Positions 24,616-33,270 of a stretch of 64,000 nucleotides of DNA are shown in pieces. How positions within the stretch are numbered: the stretch's first letter is position 1; each line of letters starts with the position of its first letter. The position numbers and the translations under genes were made by a program. The notes below the pieces were generated by a model. The model was not told where the DNA came from, made no database searches, and worked only from the letters and a program-made list of their open reading frames with translations. Origin of the DNA: Halogeometricum limi (GTDB lineage Archaea; Halobacteriota; Halobacteria; Halobacteriales; Haloferacaceae); contig NZ_FOYS01000001.1 of NCBI RefSeq assembly GCF_900115785.1, forward strand, positions 186,001-250,000, read 5' to 3'.

Positions 24616-26451
24616 GTGGACCCCGACCGAATCCTCTCGTCGTTTCCGGCCCCGAGCTTTCGCGGTGCGCAGGAACGAGCGCTTCGCGACATCCGCGACG
24701 CGTTCGCCGCCGGCAACGACGTCGTCCTCGTCCGCGCGCCGACGGGGAGCGGAAAGTCGCTCCTCGCGCGCGCCATCGCGGGCGCCGCGCGAACGACGGA
24801 GGCGGCGACGCCCGCGCAACCGACGGACGCCTACTACACGACGCCGCAGGTGTCGCAACTGGACGACGTGGCCGAGGACGACCTGCTCTCGGATCTGAGC
24901 ATCATCCGCGGGAAGTCGAACTACAACTGCATCATCAACGGCGAGACGGACACGCCCGTGAACCGCGCGCCGTGCGCCCGACAGAAGGGGTTCGACTGCA
25001 CCGTCAGGCACCGCTGTCCGTACTTCTCGGACCGCGCTATCGCCTCCAACCGGAGCATCGCGGCGATGACGCTCGCGTACTTCATGCAGACGGCGGGGTC
25101 CGACGTGTTTCGGCAACGGGACGTGGTCGTGATAGACGAGGCGCACGGCCTCGCCGAGTGGGCCGAGATGTACGCGACCATCGACCTCAGTCCCCACACG
25201 GTTCCCGTCTGGGACGACGTCGGCGTCCCGGACGTGACCGCCGCGGACGACCCCCTCGAACGCACCGTCCGATTCGCCGAGGCCTTGCTGCAGGTATGCT
25301 CGAAGGCGAAAGACGAACTGCTCACCAAGCCGGAACTCACGCCCGAGGAGGCGGCGCGTCGCGACCGACTACAGGAACTCCGCTCGGAGTTGAACTGGTT
25401 CGTCGACGACTACCGCGACCCCGAGAGTCCGACGACGTGGGTGGTCGACCAGTTCGGCGGCGAGGGCGAACCCATCACGGTGAAACCGTTAGACCCCGCT
25501 CGGTACCTGCGACACACCGTCTGGGACCGCGGCGAGAAGTTCGCGCTCCTCTCGGCGACCATCCTGAACAAGGACGCCTTCTGCCGGAGCGTCGGACTCG
25601 ACCCCTCGAAGGTGGCTCTCGTCGACGTCGAACACACGTTCCCTGTCGAGAACCGACCGCTGTACGACGTGACGCAGGGAAAGATGACGTACGAACACCG
25701 CGGCGACACGCTCCCGAAGATAGCCCGCCTCCTCGTCCGCCTGATGGCGAAACACCCCGACGAGAAGGGCCTCGTCCACTGTCACTCCTACGCCATCCAG
25801 TCGGAGTTACGGAAGCGACTCGCGCAGTTGGGCCTCGGCGACCGGGTTCGCGGACACGACACGGACAACCGCGACGCCGAACTGGAGACGTGGAAGGCCT
25901 CGGGCGGTGCGGACGTGTTCCTCTCGGTGAAGATGGAGGAAGCGCTCAACCTGAAAGGCGACCTCTGTCGGTGGCAGGTCGTCTGCAAGGCGCCGTACCT
26001 GAACACGAACGACTCGCGCGTCGCCCACCGCCTCGAAGAGGGGCAGTGGTCGTGGTACCGTCGCTCGGCGCTCAGGACGGTGATTCAGGCCTGTGGGCGG
26101 GTCGTTCGCGCCCCGGACGACTACGGCGCGACGTACCTCGCGGACTCCTCGTTGCTCCAGTTGTTCGACCGCACGCGCGGCGAGATGCCCGACTGGTTCG
26201 CCGACCAGGTCGACCGCATGACCGCCCCCGACCTGCCCGAGTTCGACCAGGAGGCCGCCGGTGGACGCGGTCGGTCGGAGTCGTCGCGTTCGCGTCGGTC
26301 CGGTTCGACCGGCGGTTCCGCCACCGGTACCGCCTCCTCGGGGTCGGGCGGCGGTCGGTCACGCGGACGAACCGGAAGCTCTCGCGGTCGCCAGGACGAC
26401 TCCGACGACCGGTCGAACCACCCGTTGTCGGACGTGTGGGGCGACGGCTGA
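24616..26451 (+). CDS. Fe-S DNA helicase, XPD/DinG-like
   Basis: The 611-residue protein has a Walker A (APTGSGKS, residues 41-48), four cysteines at about 105, 120, 128 and 134 arranged like the Fe-S domain of XPD-type 5'-3' helicases, a DEAH box (VVVIDEAHG, about 171-179), and motif VI as QACGRVVRAPDDYG near residue 495. It should unwind DNA in repair or at unusual structures. The C-terminal 70 residues are a Gly/Ser/Arg-rich tail with RG repeats, probably a disordered nucleic-acid-binding extension. GTG at 24616 is chosen because it gives the compact MDPDRILSSFP start and has a TATA element; the 28 residues before it are Arg-rich. Confidence 0.9.
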   Translation: MDPDRILSSFPAPSFRGAQERALRDIRDAFAAGNDVVLVRAPTGSGKSLLARAIAGAARTTEAATPAQPTDAYYTTPQVSQLDDVAEDDLLSDLSIIRGKSNYNCIINGETDTPVNRAPCARQKGFDCTVRHRCPYFSDRAIASNRSIAAMTLAYFMQTAGSDVFRQRDVVVIDEAHGLAEWAEMYATIDLSPHTVPVWDDVGVPDVTAADDPLERTVRFAEALLQVCSKAKDELLTKPELTPEEAARRDRLQELRSELNWFVDDYRDPESPTTWVVDQFGGEGEPITVKPLDPARYLRHTVWDRGEKFALLSATILNKDAFCRSVGLDPSKVALVDVEHTFPVENRPLYDVTQGKMTYEHRGDTLPKIARLLVRLMAKHPDEKGLVHCHSYAIQSELRKRLAQLGLGDRVRGHDTDNRDAELETWKASGGADVFLSVKMEEALNLKGDLCRWQVVCKAPYLNTNDSRVAHRLEEGQWSWYRRSALRTVIQACGRVVRAPDDYGATYLADSSLLQLFDRTRGEMPDWFADQVDRMTAPDLPEFDQEAAGGRGRSESSRSRRSGSTGGSATGTASSGSGGGRSRGRTGSSRGRQDDSDDRSNHPLSDVWGDG

Positions 26452-26463
26452 CGCCCGCACTGC

Positions 26464-26553
26464 CTACATGAACAGGAGACTGGCCCCGTAGGCTACCGAC
26501 GACCCGATCATCAGGCCGACGAGTATCAACGCGAGCCACTGCTGTCGGTCCAT
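26464..26553 (-). CDS. 29-residue single-helix membrane peptide
   Basis: This minus-strand frame (MDRQQWLALI...YGASLLFM, stop TAG at 26464) encodes one continuous transmembrane helix after a short polar N-terminus. It is preceded by a TATA-like TAAAATT (minus strand, 26575-26581) 22-28 bp before the ATG and a purine-rich AAGGGG. I recall nearly identical-looking short peptides beginning MDRQQW in haloarchaea, so I think it is real despite its size. Function unknown; single-helix peptides of this size often modulate a larger membrane complex. It is convergent with the helicase gene, 12 bp away. Confidence 0.65.
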   Translation of the reverse strand: MDRQQWLALILVGLMIGSSVAYGASLLFM

Positions 26554-26803
26554 ACCCCTTCTGGTCACTCCGGGAATTTTAGTTCTTTCGTCCGGACTGT
26601 CGGTCTCGGTTGGCAGTATTTACACAGACCGAAACTGATGGCTGACAAGTATTTAATGATTGTTCATCTTGGTGTGTTTCCTTCAACTTCTATTCGGAAT
26701 TAGGTTCCAAACACTGCATTAATACTTCTGTAACCTTCTGCTCTGTCACGCGTTATCACGAAATAGTTAACACCCTTGCCTGAGACGGTTGGAGTATCCG
26801 GCC
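26554..26803. promoter_or_regulatory. AT-rich divergent intergenic region
   Basis: This 250-bp spacer separates the divergent peptide gene (26553) and HTH-like gene (26804). It is strikingly AT-rich for this genome between about 26640 and 26770, with TATA-like runs (TAAAATT on minus at 26575-26581; ATAGTTAAC on plus at about 26763-26771). No coding frame is supported. Confidence 0.4.
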
Positions 26804-26995
26804 ATGCACACACACGCGCTGACGACGGCGATGACGCTGTACAAAAGCGGAACGCTGACGCTCTCACAGGCCGCGACCCGCGCGGGTCGCTCCGAGGCAG
26901 AACTGGTCGTCGTCCTCCACCAACACGGTATCGACGTGCGAGACGAGAGCGGAACGCCCACCGCGACGTCGGAGACGCCCGTGCGCGCCGACTGA
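26804..26995 (+). CDS. Small HTH-like protein (DUF7317-type)
   Basis: The 63-residue protein contains a helix-turn-helix-like pattern: ALTTAMTLYKSGTLTLSQAATRAGRS followed by EAELVVVLHQHGI. The pattern resembles UPF0175-type antitoxin proteins and the sigma-70 region 4/Fis-type small DNA-binding folds, and the haloarchaeal family I remember as DUF7317. It may regulate itself or a neighbour from the AT-rich upstream region. ATG at 26804 is preferred over the one five codons upstream. It ends 2 bp from the convergent NMD3 gene. Confidence 0.7.
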   Translation: MHTHALTTAMTLYKSGTLTLSQAATRAGRSEAELVVVLHQHGIDVRDESGTPTATSETPVRAD

Positions 26996-26997
26996 GC

Positions 26998-28122
26998 CTA
27001 CTCGTCGCTCTTTTCGACCGCCTCTTCCGGGAGGATGTGTAACCCCGCTCGACTCTTGAGTACGGGCGTCGTCGCCGCGTCCTCGTCGAAGTACGTCGGT
27101 CGTGCGATGGTCTTCGACTCGAACGTCTCGGGGTCTAACACTTGGACCGCGTTCTCGTCTTCGACGGTGACGACGGTGGTCTCTTCGGCGTCTTCGACGG
27201 TTCCAAGACGGCGCGCCTCGGGCGCGTCGCCCTCCTCGAACCGCGCTTCGTACTCCGTTCCGTCGGTGATTCGAACGCCCTTCAGGTTCCCCCGGACGCT
27301 CCGGACCAACACCGGTCCCCCGTCGTCCTCGGGGTCGATGACGTCGCCGGGGGTGAACTTCGGCAGACGGACGGCGTAGGTGACGCGGTAGACTTCGTTG
27401 CCGTCGCCGTCCTCGGTGACGAGTGTCGGGTACTCCTCGAAACTCCCGCCGAGTTCGCGGACGACGTGCTTCGCCACCCCGCCGCCCATCTGGTTCGTCG
27501 ATATCTTGATGTTCGGCCCCTCGCCGGAGTCGGTTATCTCGGAGATGAACGCGTTCCGGTCGCCCGTCGCCTCGCGTTCGGCGATGTAGGACTCGGCTAT
27601 CTCGACGGCCCGTTCGGCCTCCTCCTTCGTGGGTTCGCGGTCCTCGGCGCGAATCTGGACGATGCTGGAGTAGTACCCCCCAGCGATGCGTCCGCAGCGT
27701 TTGCACGTCTGCCGCGAAATCATCACCGGGACCATCACCGTCTCCTCGACGTGCGTGTCGCGGACGAACCCCGAGAACGTGCAGTGCATCCGGATGGTGT
27801 TCTGGTCGACCTGTTCGGGTTCGACCCCCCAGCGGACGTCCTCGGCCTGCAGGTGGACGCCGAGTGCCTCGGTCACCTCTTCGATGGCCACGTCGGTGTA
27901 GTCTTTCGCACCCACGTCCACCCAGCGGTTCCCCTTGTGTATCGCGCCGCACTGCGCGCAGACGCGGACCTCGATACGCTCCGGGGCGTCCACGAGGTCG
28001 AAGTCCTCGAAGTAACAGGAGTCGCAGAGTACCGCGTCGCGGTCGCGGGGCATCCCGGGGAGCGGTTCTTCTCGCTCCGGCACGGGGTCCCCACAGCGCG
28101 GACAGAAGTCGCCTGAACTCAT
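26998..28122 (-). CDS. nmd3: NMD3-family ribosome biogenesis protein
   Basis: The 374-residue acidic protein has the NMD3 signature of paired CxxC motifs: FCPRCGDP, LCDSCYFED, VCAQCGAIHKG and CKRCGRIAGGYY. In eukaryotes NMD3 is the export adapter of the large ribosomal subunit; archaeal homologues keep the zinc-binding and ribosome-binding parts and probably act in 50S maturation or subunit joining. ATG at 28122 puts the first zinc knuckle within ten residues of the start; the longer upstream frame is Arg-rich. It is convergent with the HTH-like gene. The phosphoribosyltransferase gene begins upstream with a 41-bp gap. Confidence 0.9.
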   Translation of the reverse strand: MSSGDFCPRCGDPVPEREEPLPGMPRDRDAVLCDSCYFEDFDLVDAPERIEVRVCAQCGAIHKGNRWVDVGAKDYTDVAIEEVTEALGVHLQAEDVRWGVEPEQVDQNTIRMHCTFSGFVRDTHVEETVMVPVMISRQTCKRCGRIAGGYYSSIVQIRAEDREPTKEEAERAVEIAESYIAEREATGDRNAFISEITDSGEGPNIKISTNQMGGGVAKHVVRELGGSFEEYPTLVTEDGDGNEVYRVTYAVRLPKFTPGDVIDPEDDGGPVLVRSVRGNLKGVRITDGTEYEARFEEGDAPEARRLGTVEDAEETTVVTVEDENAVQVLDPETFESKTIARPTYFDEDAATTPVLKSRAGLHILPEEAVEKSDE

Positions 28123-28163
28123 TGGCCCTCGTAGTCGGCGAGGGCGTTTAAGACCGACGACAT

Positions 28164-28787
28164 TCAGGTTTCGAGGTACGCTATCGCCTCCCTGTCGGAC
28201 ACCTGCCCGAAGTCGCGGTAGTGATAGCCCACCGCCGAGAACGACGCGGGAACCTCGACGACGACCACCTCGTCTGCCTCCTCGCGCAACTGGGGAACCG
28301 TCGCCGCCGCCGCGACGGGCACCGCGAAGACGACGCGCTCTGCGCCCGCCTCCCGGAGCATCCGGATGCAAGCGAACGCCGTCGCGCCCGTCGCCACGCC
28401 GTCGTCGACGACGACGACGCGTTTACCGGCCACGTCCGGGAGGGTCTCGCCGTCGCGGTACGCGCGCACTTTCTCGCGCGCCACCTCTGCTTCGCGTTCG
28501 CGCTCACGTTCGACGTAGTCCTCGCCGACGCCGAGTCTCTCCACGAGCGACTCGTTCAGCCAGAGACTCCCGTCGCCCGCGACGGCCCCGATGGCGAGTT
28601 CGGGGTTGCCCGGCGCCCCGACTTTCGAGGCGACGACCACGTCCAGGGGGACGCCGAGGGCGTCCGCGACGGCGCGGCCCACCGGCAGGCCGCCGCGGGG
28701 AATCGCGAGGACGACGTCGACGTCCACGTCCGCCTCGCGCAGTTCGTCGGCCAGTCGTTCGCCCGCGTCCGTGCGGTCTGTGAACAT
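28164..28787 (-). CDS. Phosphoribosyltransferase
   Basis: The 207-residue protein has the PRPP-binding loop VVVVDDGVATGATA (residues about 124-137) and an N-terminal AIPRGGLPVGRAVA pyrophosphate-loop block. Such stand-alone type I PRTases in archaea are mostly annotated as 'phosphoribosyltransferase' of uncertain base specificity. The VASKVGAPGNPELAIGAV block is common to a family seen next to esterases or in stress operons, rather than to the purine salvage enzymes. ATG at 28787 is chosen over the 28814 alternative. Just upstream lies a 78-bp palindromic element. Confidence 0.85.
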   Translation of the reverse strand: MFTDRTDAGERLADELREADVDVDVVLAIPRGGLPVGRAVADALGVPLDVVVASKVGAPGNPELAIGAVAGDGSLWLNESLVERLGVGEDYVEREREREAEVAREKVRAYRDGETLPDVAGKRVVVVDDGVATGATAFACIRMLREAGAERVVFAVPVAAAATVPQLREEADEVVVVEVPASFSAVGYHYRDFGQVSDREAIAYLET

Positions 28788-28868
28788 ACTTGGAAAAAGG
28801 ACCGTGAACGGCAAAAACGCACCGCGGACGCCGGGACGGACCGCGCCACCGCGGCGGACGGACTCTAT

Positions 28869-28946
28869 AGTAGCGTCTGCAAGTCATCGCTCACTCGACC
28901 GCACGACGGCGTGCGGTCGGATGAGTAGACAGTTGCAGACGCTACT
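28869..28946. repeat. 78-bp nested palindromic element
   Basis: AGTAGCGTCTGCAA at 28869-28882 is mirrored by TTGCAGACGCTACT at 28933-28946 (14-bp perfect outer arms). Inside, CGACCGCAC (28896-28904) pairs with GTGCGGTCG (28911-28919), a 9-bp perfect stem with a 6-nt loop. The right arm abuts the stop codon of the epimerase gene (28947-28949), and CTA flanks both ends (28865-28867 and 28947-28949), which could be a short target duplication. It could be a MITE-like mobile remnant or a strong RNA hairpin; no T-run follows. Confidence 0.65.
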
Positions 28947-29834
28947 CTAGTACAGCGACGGCACGTCGACGTCCTCGTCTTCGGCGCCGCGCCAGGAGTG
29001 TTCCGGGTTCCAGTCCAGCAACTCCTCGGCCTTCGCCGTCGACAGCGCCGACTGGTCGCCGTCGAGCGTGCAGTTCGCCGGCATCTCGCCGAAGAACTCC
29101 TGTACCGCACCGGCGGTGGAGCGATCGAGGTAGTTCTCCGCGGCGGCGGCGTGGAACGCCTCGTGGCCCGAGAACGCCCCGTCGAGGGCGGCGCCGACGA
29201 GTCCGGCCACGTCGCGAACGTCCACGTACGACCACCAGTTGCCCGCACCCTGCGAGAGGTCACCGGACCGGGCGACGTCGCGGCAGTGGTACTCGCCGGG
29301 GTACTGAATCCACGATGGGCGGACGGAGGCGACGGGGACGTCGTAGCGCCGCGCCACCATCTTCGCGACTTCCTCGCCGGCGACTTTCGAGGCGCCGTAG
29401 GGGTCCTCGGGCCGGAGTTCGTGCGCTTCCGTCACCGGGAGTTCGTCCGGCACCTCGTCGCCCTCGGCGAAGGCGAACCCGTACGCGGACTCGCTGGACG
29501 CCCAGACGACCCGGGCGTCGGCGCGCCCCGCCCCGACGAGGACGTTGTACGTCGCGAGCACGTTCGTCTCGAAGACGCGGCCGCCGGCGTGTCTCGTCGG
29601 CGCGGGGATGTTCGCCCAGTGGACGACGCCGTCGGGGTCGAGGTCCGCGAGGAGGTCCAACGTCTCGCCGCGGTCCGAGAGGTCGGCGGCGCGGAAGTCC
29701 ACGTTCTCGGGGGCGTCGACCTCGAACCCGGGGTGTGAGAGGTCGACGCAGACGACTTCGTACTCCGCTCGAAGTCGGTCGGCTATCCATCGGCCCGAAC
29801 GGCCCGCCGCACCGGTGACGACAACTGTCTCCAT
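28947..29834 (-). CDS. NAD-dependent epimerase/dehydratase
   Basis: The 295-residue extended short-chain dehydrogenase starts METVVVTGAAGRSGRWIA (Rossmann), has DFRAADLSD for the adenine pocket, a Ser-rich VVWASSESAYG catalytic strand and the YGASK motif (Tyr-x3-Lys) near residue 148. Substrates of this family are usually nucleotide sugars or related sugars. The protein ends with WNPEHSWRG and a short acidic tail. ATG at 29834 sets the Rossmann strand at the N-terminus. It is divergent from htpX. Its stop codon touches a palindromic element that follows it. Confidence 0.85.
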   Translation of the reverse strand: METVVVTGAAGRSGRWIADRLRAEYEVVCVDLSHPGFEVDAPENVDFRAADLSDRGETLDLLADLDPDGVVHWANIPAPTRHAGGRVFETNVLATYNVLVGAGRADARVVWASSESAYGFAFAEGDEVPDELPVTEAHELRPEDPYGASKVAGEEVAKMVARRYDVPVASVRPSWIQYPGEYHCRDVARSGDLSQGAGNWWSYVDVRDVAGLVGAALDGAFSGHEAFHAAAAENYLDRSTAGAVQEFFGEMPANCTLDGDQSALSTAKAEELLDWNPEHSWRGAEDEDVDVPSLY

Positions 29835-29915
29835 ACGGGCACGACGAGGGCGCCGGCCATAGTCTCTCGTGTCTCCGAGGCGTTCGTCGCTCACGGCTCT
29901 TCACGCTCCAACAGC

Positions 29916-29923
29916 GTTTATAC
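29916..29923 (+). promoter_or_regulatory. TATA element for htpX
   Basis: GTTTATAC sits 23-30 bp before the htpX ATG at 29946, consistent with leaderless transcription. Confidence 0.45.
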
Positions 29924-29945
29924 CAACGAACACGAAAGAACGCGC

Positions 29946-30815
29946 ATGGATTGGAAACCGGACTGGGGACTCCGTGGACGCATGGTAGTCACCATGTTCC
30001 TGCTCTTCGCACTCTATATCGTGTTCGTGGGGGCACTCGCGTACACGCGGAACTGGTTCATCCTCCCGTTCGTGGGGATATTCCTGTTCGCCCAGTTCTT
30101 CTTCAGCGACAAACTCGCGCTGTACAGTATGGGAGCCAAAGAGGTCTCCGAAGAGGAGTATCCGGAACTCCACGCGAGCATCTCGCGACTCTCCCAACAG
30201 GCCGACCTCCCGAAACCGAAAGTCGCCGTCGTCGACTCGCGCGTCCCGAACGCGTTCGCGACCGGCCGGTCGCAGAAGAAGGCGGCCGTCTGCGTGACGA
30301 CGGGGTTGATGCGGATGCTCGACCGAGACGAGTTGGACGGCGTTCTCGCGCACGAACTCGCGCACGTGAAGAACCGCGACGTGATGGTGATGACCATCGC
30401 CTCGTTCCTCTCGACGGTCGCGTTCATGATCGTCCGGTGGGGCTTCTGGTTCGGCGGCGGCAGTCGCGACCGACAGGGCGGCGGTATCATCGTCGCCATC
30501 GCCGTCTCCCTCGTGGTTTGGATCGTCTCGTTCGTCCTCATCCGCGCGCTCTCGCGCTACCGCGAGTACGCCGCCGACCGCGGTGCGGCGCTCATCACGG
30601 GCCGCCCCTCCGCGCTGGCCTCCGCGCTGATGAAGATATCCGGGAACATGGAGAACGTCCCGAAAGACGACCTGCGCGAGCAGTCGGAGATGAACGCGTT
30701 CTTCATCATCCCCATCAAGAGCGACTTCATCGGTCGCATCTTCAGCACGCACCCGGCGACGGAGAACCGCATCGAGCGACTTCGCCAACTGGAACGCGAG
30801 ATGGAGACGGCGTAA
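29946..30815 (+). CDS. htpX: HtpX-like membrane zinc metalloprotease
   Basis: The 289-residue M48 peptidase has two N-terminal membrane helices (about residues 13-33 and 36-53), the zinc-binding HELAH motif at residues 136-140, a further helix pair around 148-200, and the third ligand Glu in YREYAADR. HtpX degrades misfolded membrane proteins under envelope stress. The next gene, pspAB, starts 1 bp after the htpX stop codon, so the two are almost certainly co-translated; the same pairing is known in other haloarchaea and actinobacteria. Start: ATG at 29946, supported by the TATA element. Confidence 0.95.
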   Translation: MDWKPDWGLRGRMVVTMFLLFALYIVFVGALAYTRNWFILPFVGIFLFAQFFFSDKLALYSMGAKEVSEEEYPELHASISRLSQQADLPKPKVAVVDSRVPNAFATGRSQKKAAVCVTTGLMRMLDRDELDGVLAHELAHVKNRDVMVMTIASFLSTVAFMIVRWGFWFGGGSRDRQGGGIIVAIAVSLVVWIVSFVLIRALSRYREYAADRGAALITGRPSALASALMKISGNMENVPKDDLREQSEMNAFFIIPIKSDFIGRIFSTHPATENRIERLRQLEREMETA

Positions 30816-30816
30816 G

Positions 30817-31425
30817 ATGGGCTTTCTCGACTCGATTCGCTCGGTGCTCGGAATCAGCGCCGAGGCGGACGCGACGCGCGACGCCGACCCCGAAGACCTG
30901 TTCGGGATGAGCACGGCGTACGTCACGATGGAGGCCGACCTCGGCTTCCGGTCGGTCGGGGCCGCGGCGCTCTGCTTCTCTTCCGTGGACAGCACCGACT
31001 TCGCCGAGACGGTCGAAGACGTCGAAGCCATCCTCAAAGCCGGCGAGGAGGAGACGGGGACGGACTTCCGCCTCCACGAGGACTCGCACGGGTGGGAGTG
31101 GGTCGTCCTCGAAGACGACGACCCCGAAGACCTGGTGACGAGCGTTCACTTCGCCGCCGACGAGTTCATCGAACGCGGCTACGGGTCCAGACTCCTCGCG
31201 GCCGTCTTCGGCTTCGAGAACGACGGCGGCGAACGCGCCTACTGGATCTACTCGTTCCGCCGCGGCGCATACTACCCGTTCGCGCCGAAGCGAGGCAAAG
31301 AACAGAACCAACGGGTGCTCACGAAGTTGGAGTCGGTCCTCGACGGCGAACTCGGCCTCGAACCCGACAAAGAGTACTGGTACCCGATGTGGCCCGACCG
31401 GACCGGCGGCCACCCCTGGCAGTGA
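30817..31425 (+). CDS. pspAB: PspA-associated protein PspAB
   Basis: This 202-residue soluble acidic protein begins MGFLDSIRSVLG and contains ALCFSSVDSTDF and AYYPFAPKRGKEQNQRV, matching the family called PspAB, which occurs beside HtpX. The family is linked to the phage-shock (PspA/ESCRT-III) membrane-stress response, and its molecular role is not settled. No PspA gene is in this window. The gene directly follows htpX with a 1-bp gap. Confidence 0.85.
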   Translation: MGFLDSIRSVLGISAEADATRDADPEDLFGMSTAYVTMEADLGFRSVGAAALCFSSVDSTDFAETVEDVEAILKAGEEETGTDFRLHEDSHGWEWVVLEDDDPEDLVTSVHFAADEFIERGYGSRLLAAVFGFENDGGERAYWIYSFRRGAYYPFAPKRGKEQNQRVLTKLESVLDGELGLEPDKEYWYPMWPDRTGGHPWQ

Positions 31426-31641
31426 ACGAAGCGAGACCCGCGGGCGACGGCGAGGCCCGTCGGGAGGTTGCGACCGACTCCGCGTGACTCGCTGAACCGA
31501 GACGTTCTCGACGCCGACTCTCCGAACTGCACCGCGACGGACAGCGTCGGCCGTATCGTTCGCCAATAAACCTTCTCCGAATCCTGAACGACGCCCGCTC
31601 GCCGTCTTCCATTTTCACTTTCACTCTGGTGTTAACGAGGG

Positions 31642-31648
31642 TTTATGT
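31642..31648 (+). promoter_or_regulatory. TATA element for radA
   Basis: TTTATGT lies 27-33 bp before the radA ATG at 31675; the rest of the 249-bp gap upstream shows nothing else that I can support. Confidence 0.4.
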
Positions 31649-31674
31649 GCCCGTGGGACCCAGAACCGTATACG

Positions 31675-32706
31675 ATGCCAGAAGACGACCTCGAAAGTCT
31701 CCCGGGTGTGGGTCCTGCGACCGCTGACAAACTCGTCGAAGCCGGATTCGAGAGCTACCAATCTATCGCCGTCGCGAGTCCGAGCGAACTCTCCAACACG
31801 GCCGACGTGGGCGAGTCCACCTCGTCGGACATCATCAAGGCCGCGCGGAAGGCGGCCGACATCGGCGGCTTCGAGACGGGTTCGATGGTCCTCGAACGAC
31901 GCCAACAGATCGGTAAACTCACCTGGAACATCCCCGGCGTGGACGAACTCCTCGGCGGCGGTCTGGAGACGCAGTCTATCACCGAAGTGTACGGTGAGTT
32001 CGGTGCCGGGAAATCGCAGGTAACCCACCAGATGGCGGTCAACGTCCAACTCCCCTCGGAGTACGGCGGCCTGGAGGGCAGTTGTATCTTCGTCGACTCC
32101 GAGGACACGTTCCGTCCGGAACGTATCGACGACATGGTCCGCGGCCTCGACGACGAGGTTCTGCAGGCGACGATGGACCACCGCGAGATAGAGGGCACCC
32201 CGGACGACGAGGACGCCATGGAGGAACTCCTCAGCGACGTTCTCGACAAGATTCACGTCGCGAAGGCGTTCAACTCCAACCACCAGATTCTGCTCGCCGA
32301 GAAGGCGAAAGAACTCGCTCGCGACCACGAGGACGACGAGTTCCCCGTCCGTCTGCTCTGCGTGGACTCGCTGACGGCGCACTTCCGCGCGGAGTACGTC
32401 GGCCGCGGCCAACTCGCCGAGCGACAGCAGAAACTCAACAAACACCTTCACGACCTGATGCGCATCGGTGACTTGTACAACACCGTCGTCCTCGTGACGA
32501 ATCAGGTCGCGTCGAACCCCGACTCGTACTTCGGCGACCCGACGCAACCCATCGGTGGGAACATCCTCGGCCACACGTCGACGTTCCGCATCTACCTGCG
32601 CAAATCGAAGGGCGACAAGCGTATCGTCCGCCTCGTCGACGCGCCGAACCTCGCCGACGGCGAGAGCATCATGCGCGTGCAGGACGGCGGTCTGAAGCCC
32701 GAGTAG
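31675..32706 (+). CDS. radA: DNA repair and recombination protein RadA
   Basis: RadA is the archaeal RecA/Rad51 recombinase that forms filaments on single-stranded DNA. The 343-residue protein has the N-terminal helix-hairpin-helix domain ([20 protein letters not shown]), Walker A GEFGAGKS (residues 107-114), a Walker B strand [12 protein letters not shown], and the C-terminal [22 protein letters not shown] block. It is intein-free and of normal length. ATG at 31675 gives the standard haloarchaeal [11 protein letters not shown] start; the upstream extension overlaps the TATA element. Confidence 0.97.
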   Translation: MPEDDLESLPGVGPATADKLVEAGFESYQSIAVASPSELSNTADVGESTSSDIIKAARKAADIGGFETGSMVLERRQQIGKLTWNIPGVDELLGGGLETQSITEVYGEFGAGKSQVTHQMAVNVQLPSEYGGLEGSCIFVDSEDTFRPERIDDMVRGLDDEVLQATMDHREIEGTPDDEDAMEELLSDVLDKIHVAKAFNSNHQILLAEKAKELARDHEDDEFPVRLLCVDSLTAHFRAEYVGRGQLAERQQKLNKHLHDLMRIGDLYNTVVLVTNQVASNPDSYFGDPTQPIGGNILGHTSTFRIYLRKSKGDKRIVRLVDAPNLADGESIMRVQDGGLKPE

Positions 32707-32859
32707 GGTCTCCGTCTTCGACCGTGAGGGCGCACGCCCGAACGGGCTGAGGAGCGACCGTCGATTTCTCTCTTCTCTCTCGCCCGTCGCCGAAGCGGTT
32801 CCGAAACCGTGCCGCGTGGTAACTCGACTCTTATGGTGCTGGCGAACCAACACTCTCGT

Positions 32860-33252
32860 ATGTCCACTCGCCTCGACAGCACCGAATCCGGCGACGTCGC
32901 CACCGGCTTGGACCTCTCGTCGCTCACGACGCTGCATCGCGTCGGTATCGCCCTCGCCGCCCTCTCGGGCGTCGTCCACCTCGTCCTCGGTATCGCGTCG
33001 CTCCCGTCGGCGTTCGGTCTCTCCTTCCTCGTCGCTGCGGCGGGGTTCGCCGTTGGTATCGTCCTCGTCGCGTGGAACGTCCGGCGGCGACTCGTCTACC
33101 AGGTGGGGATTCCGTTCGTCCTCGGACAGATAGCCATCTTCGGCGTCCTCTGGGTGCAAGGGGCGACTGACCTCTCCGCCGTCGCCGCCGTCGACAAACT
33201 CGCGCAACTCGTCCTCGTCGGCGTCCTCGTCACCCTCCTCAGACGAGAGTGA
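32860..33252 (+). CDS. Four-helix membrane protein, unknown
   Basis: The 130-residue product has an acidic N-terminus of about 25 residues and four evenly spaced hydrophobic segments (near 28-48, 53-72, 78-98 and 105-124) with short loops, ending in RRE. It resembles small DoxX-like or DUF-class haloarchaeal membrane proteins, but no motif decides. ATG at 32860 is preferred over the in-frame GTG/ATG starts upstream because the extension is not conserved-looking. It is convergent with the CDP-alcohol phosphatidyltransferase gene, 18 bp away. Confidence 0.7.
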   Translation: MSTRLDSTESGDVATGLDLSSLTTLHRVGIALAALSGVVHLVLGIASLPSAFGLSFLVAAAGFAVGIVLVAWNVRRRLVYQVGIPFVLGQIAIFGVLWVQGATDLSAVAAVDKLAQLVLVGVLVTLLRRE

Positions 33253-33270
33253 GCGTGGCGTCGCGACGAC

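Noticed and set aside
28869-28946. Palindrome as a factor-independent terminator of the epimerase gene
   Set aside because: No T-run follows on the minus strand (the sequence after the stem is GC-rich), so I list it as a repeat rather than a terminator.
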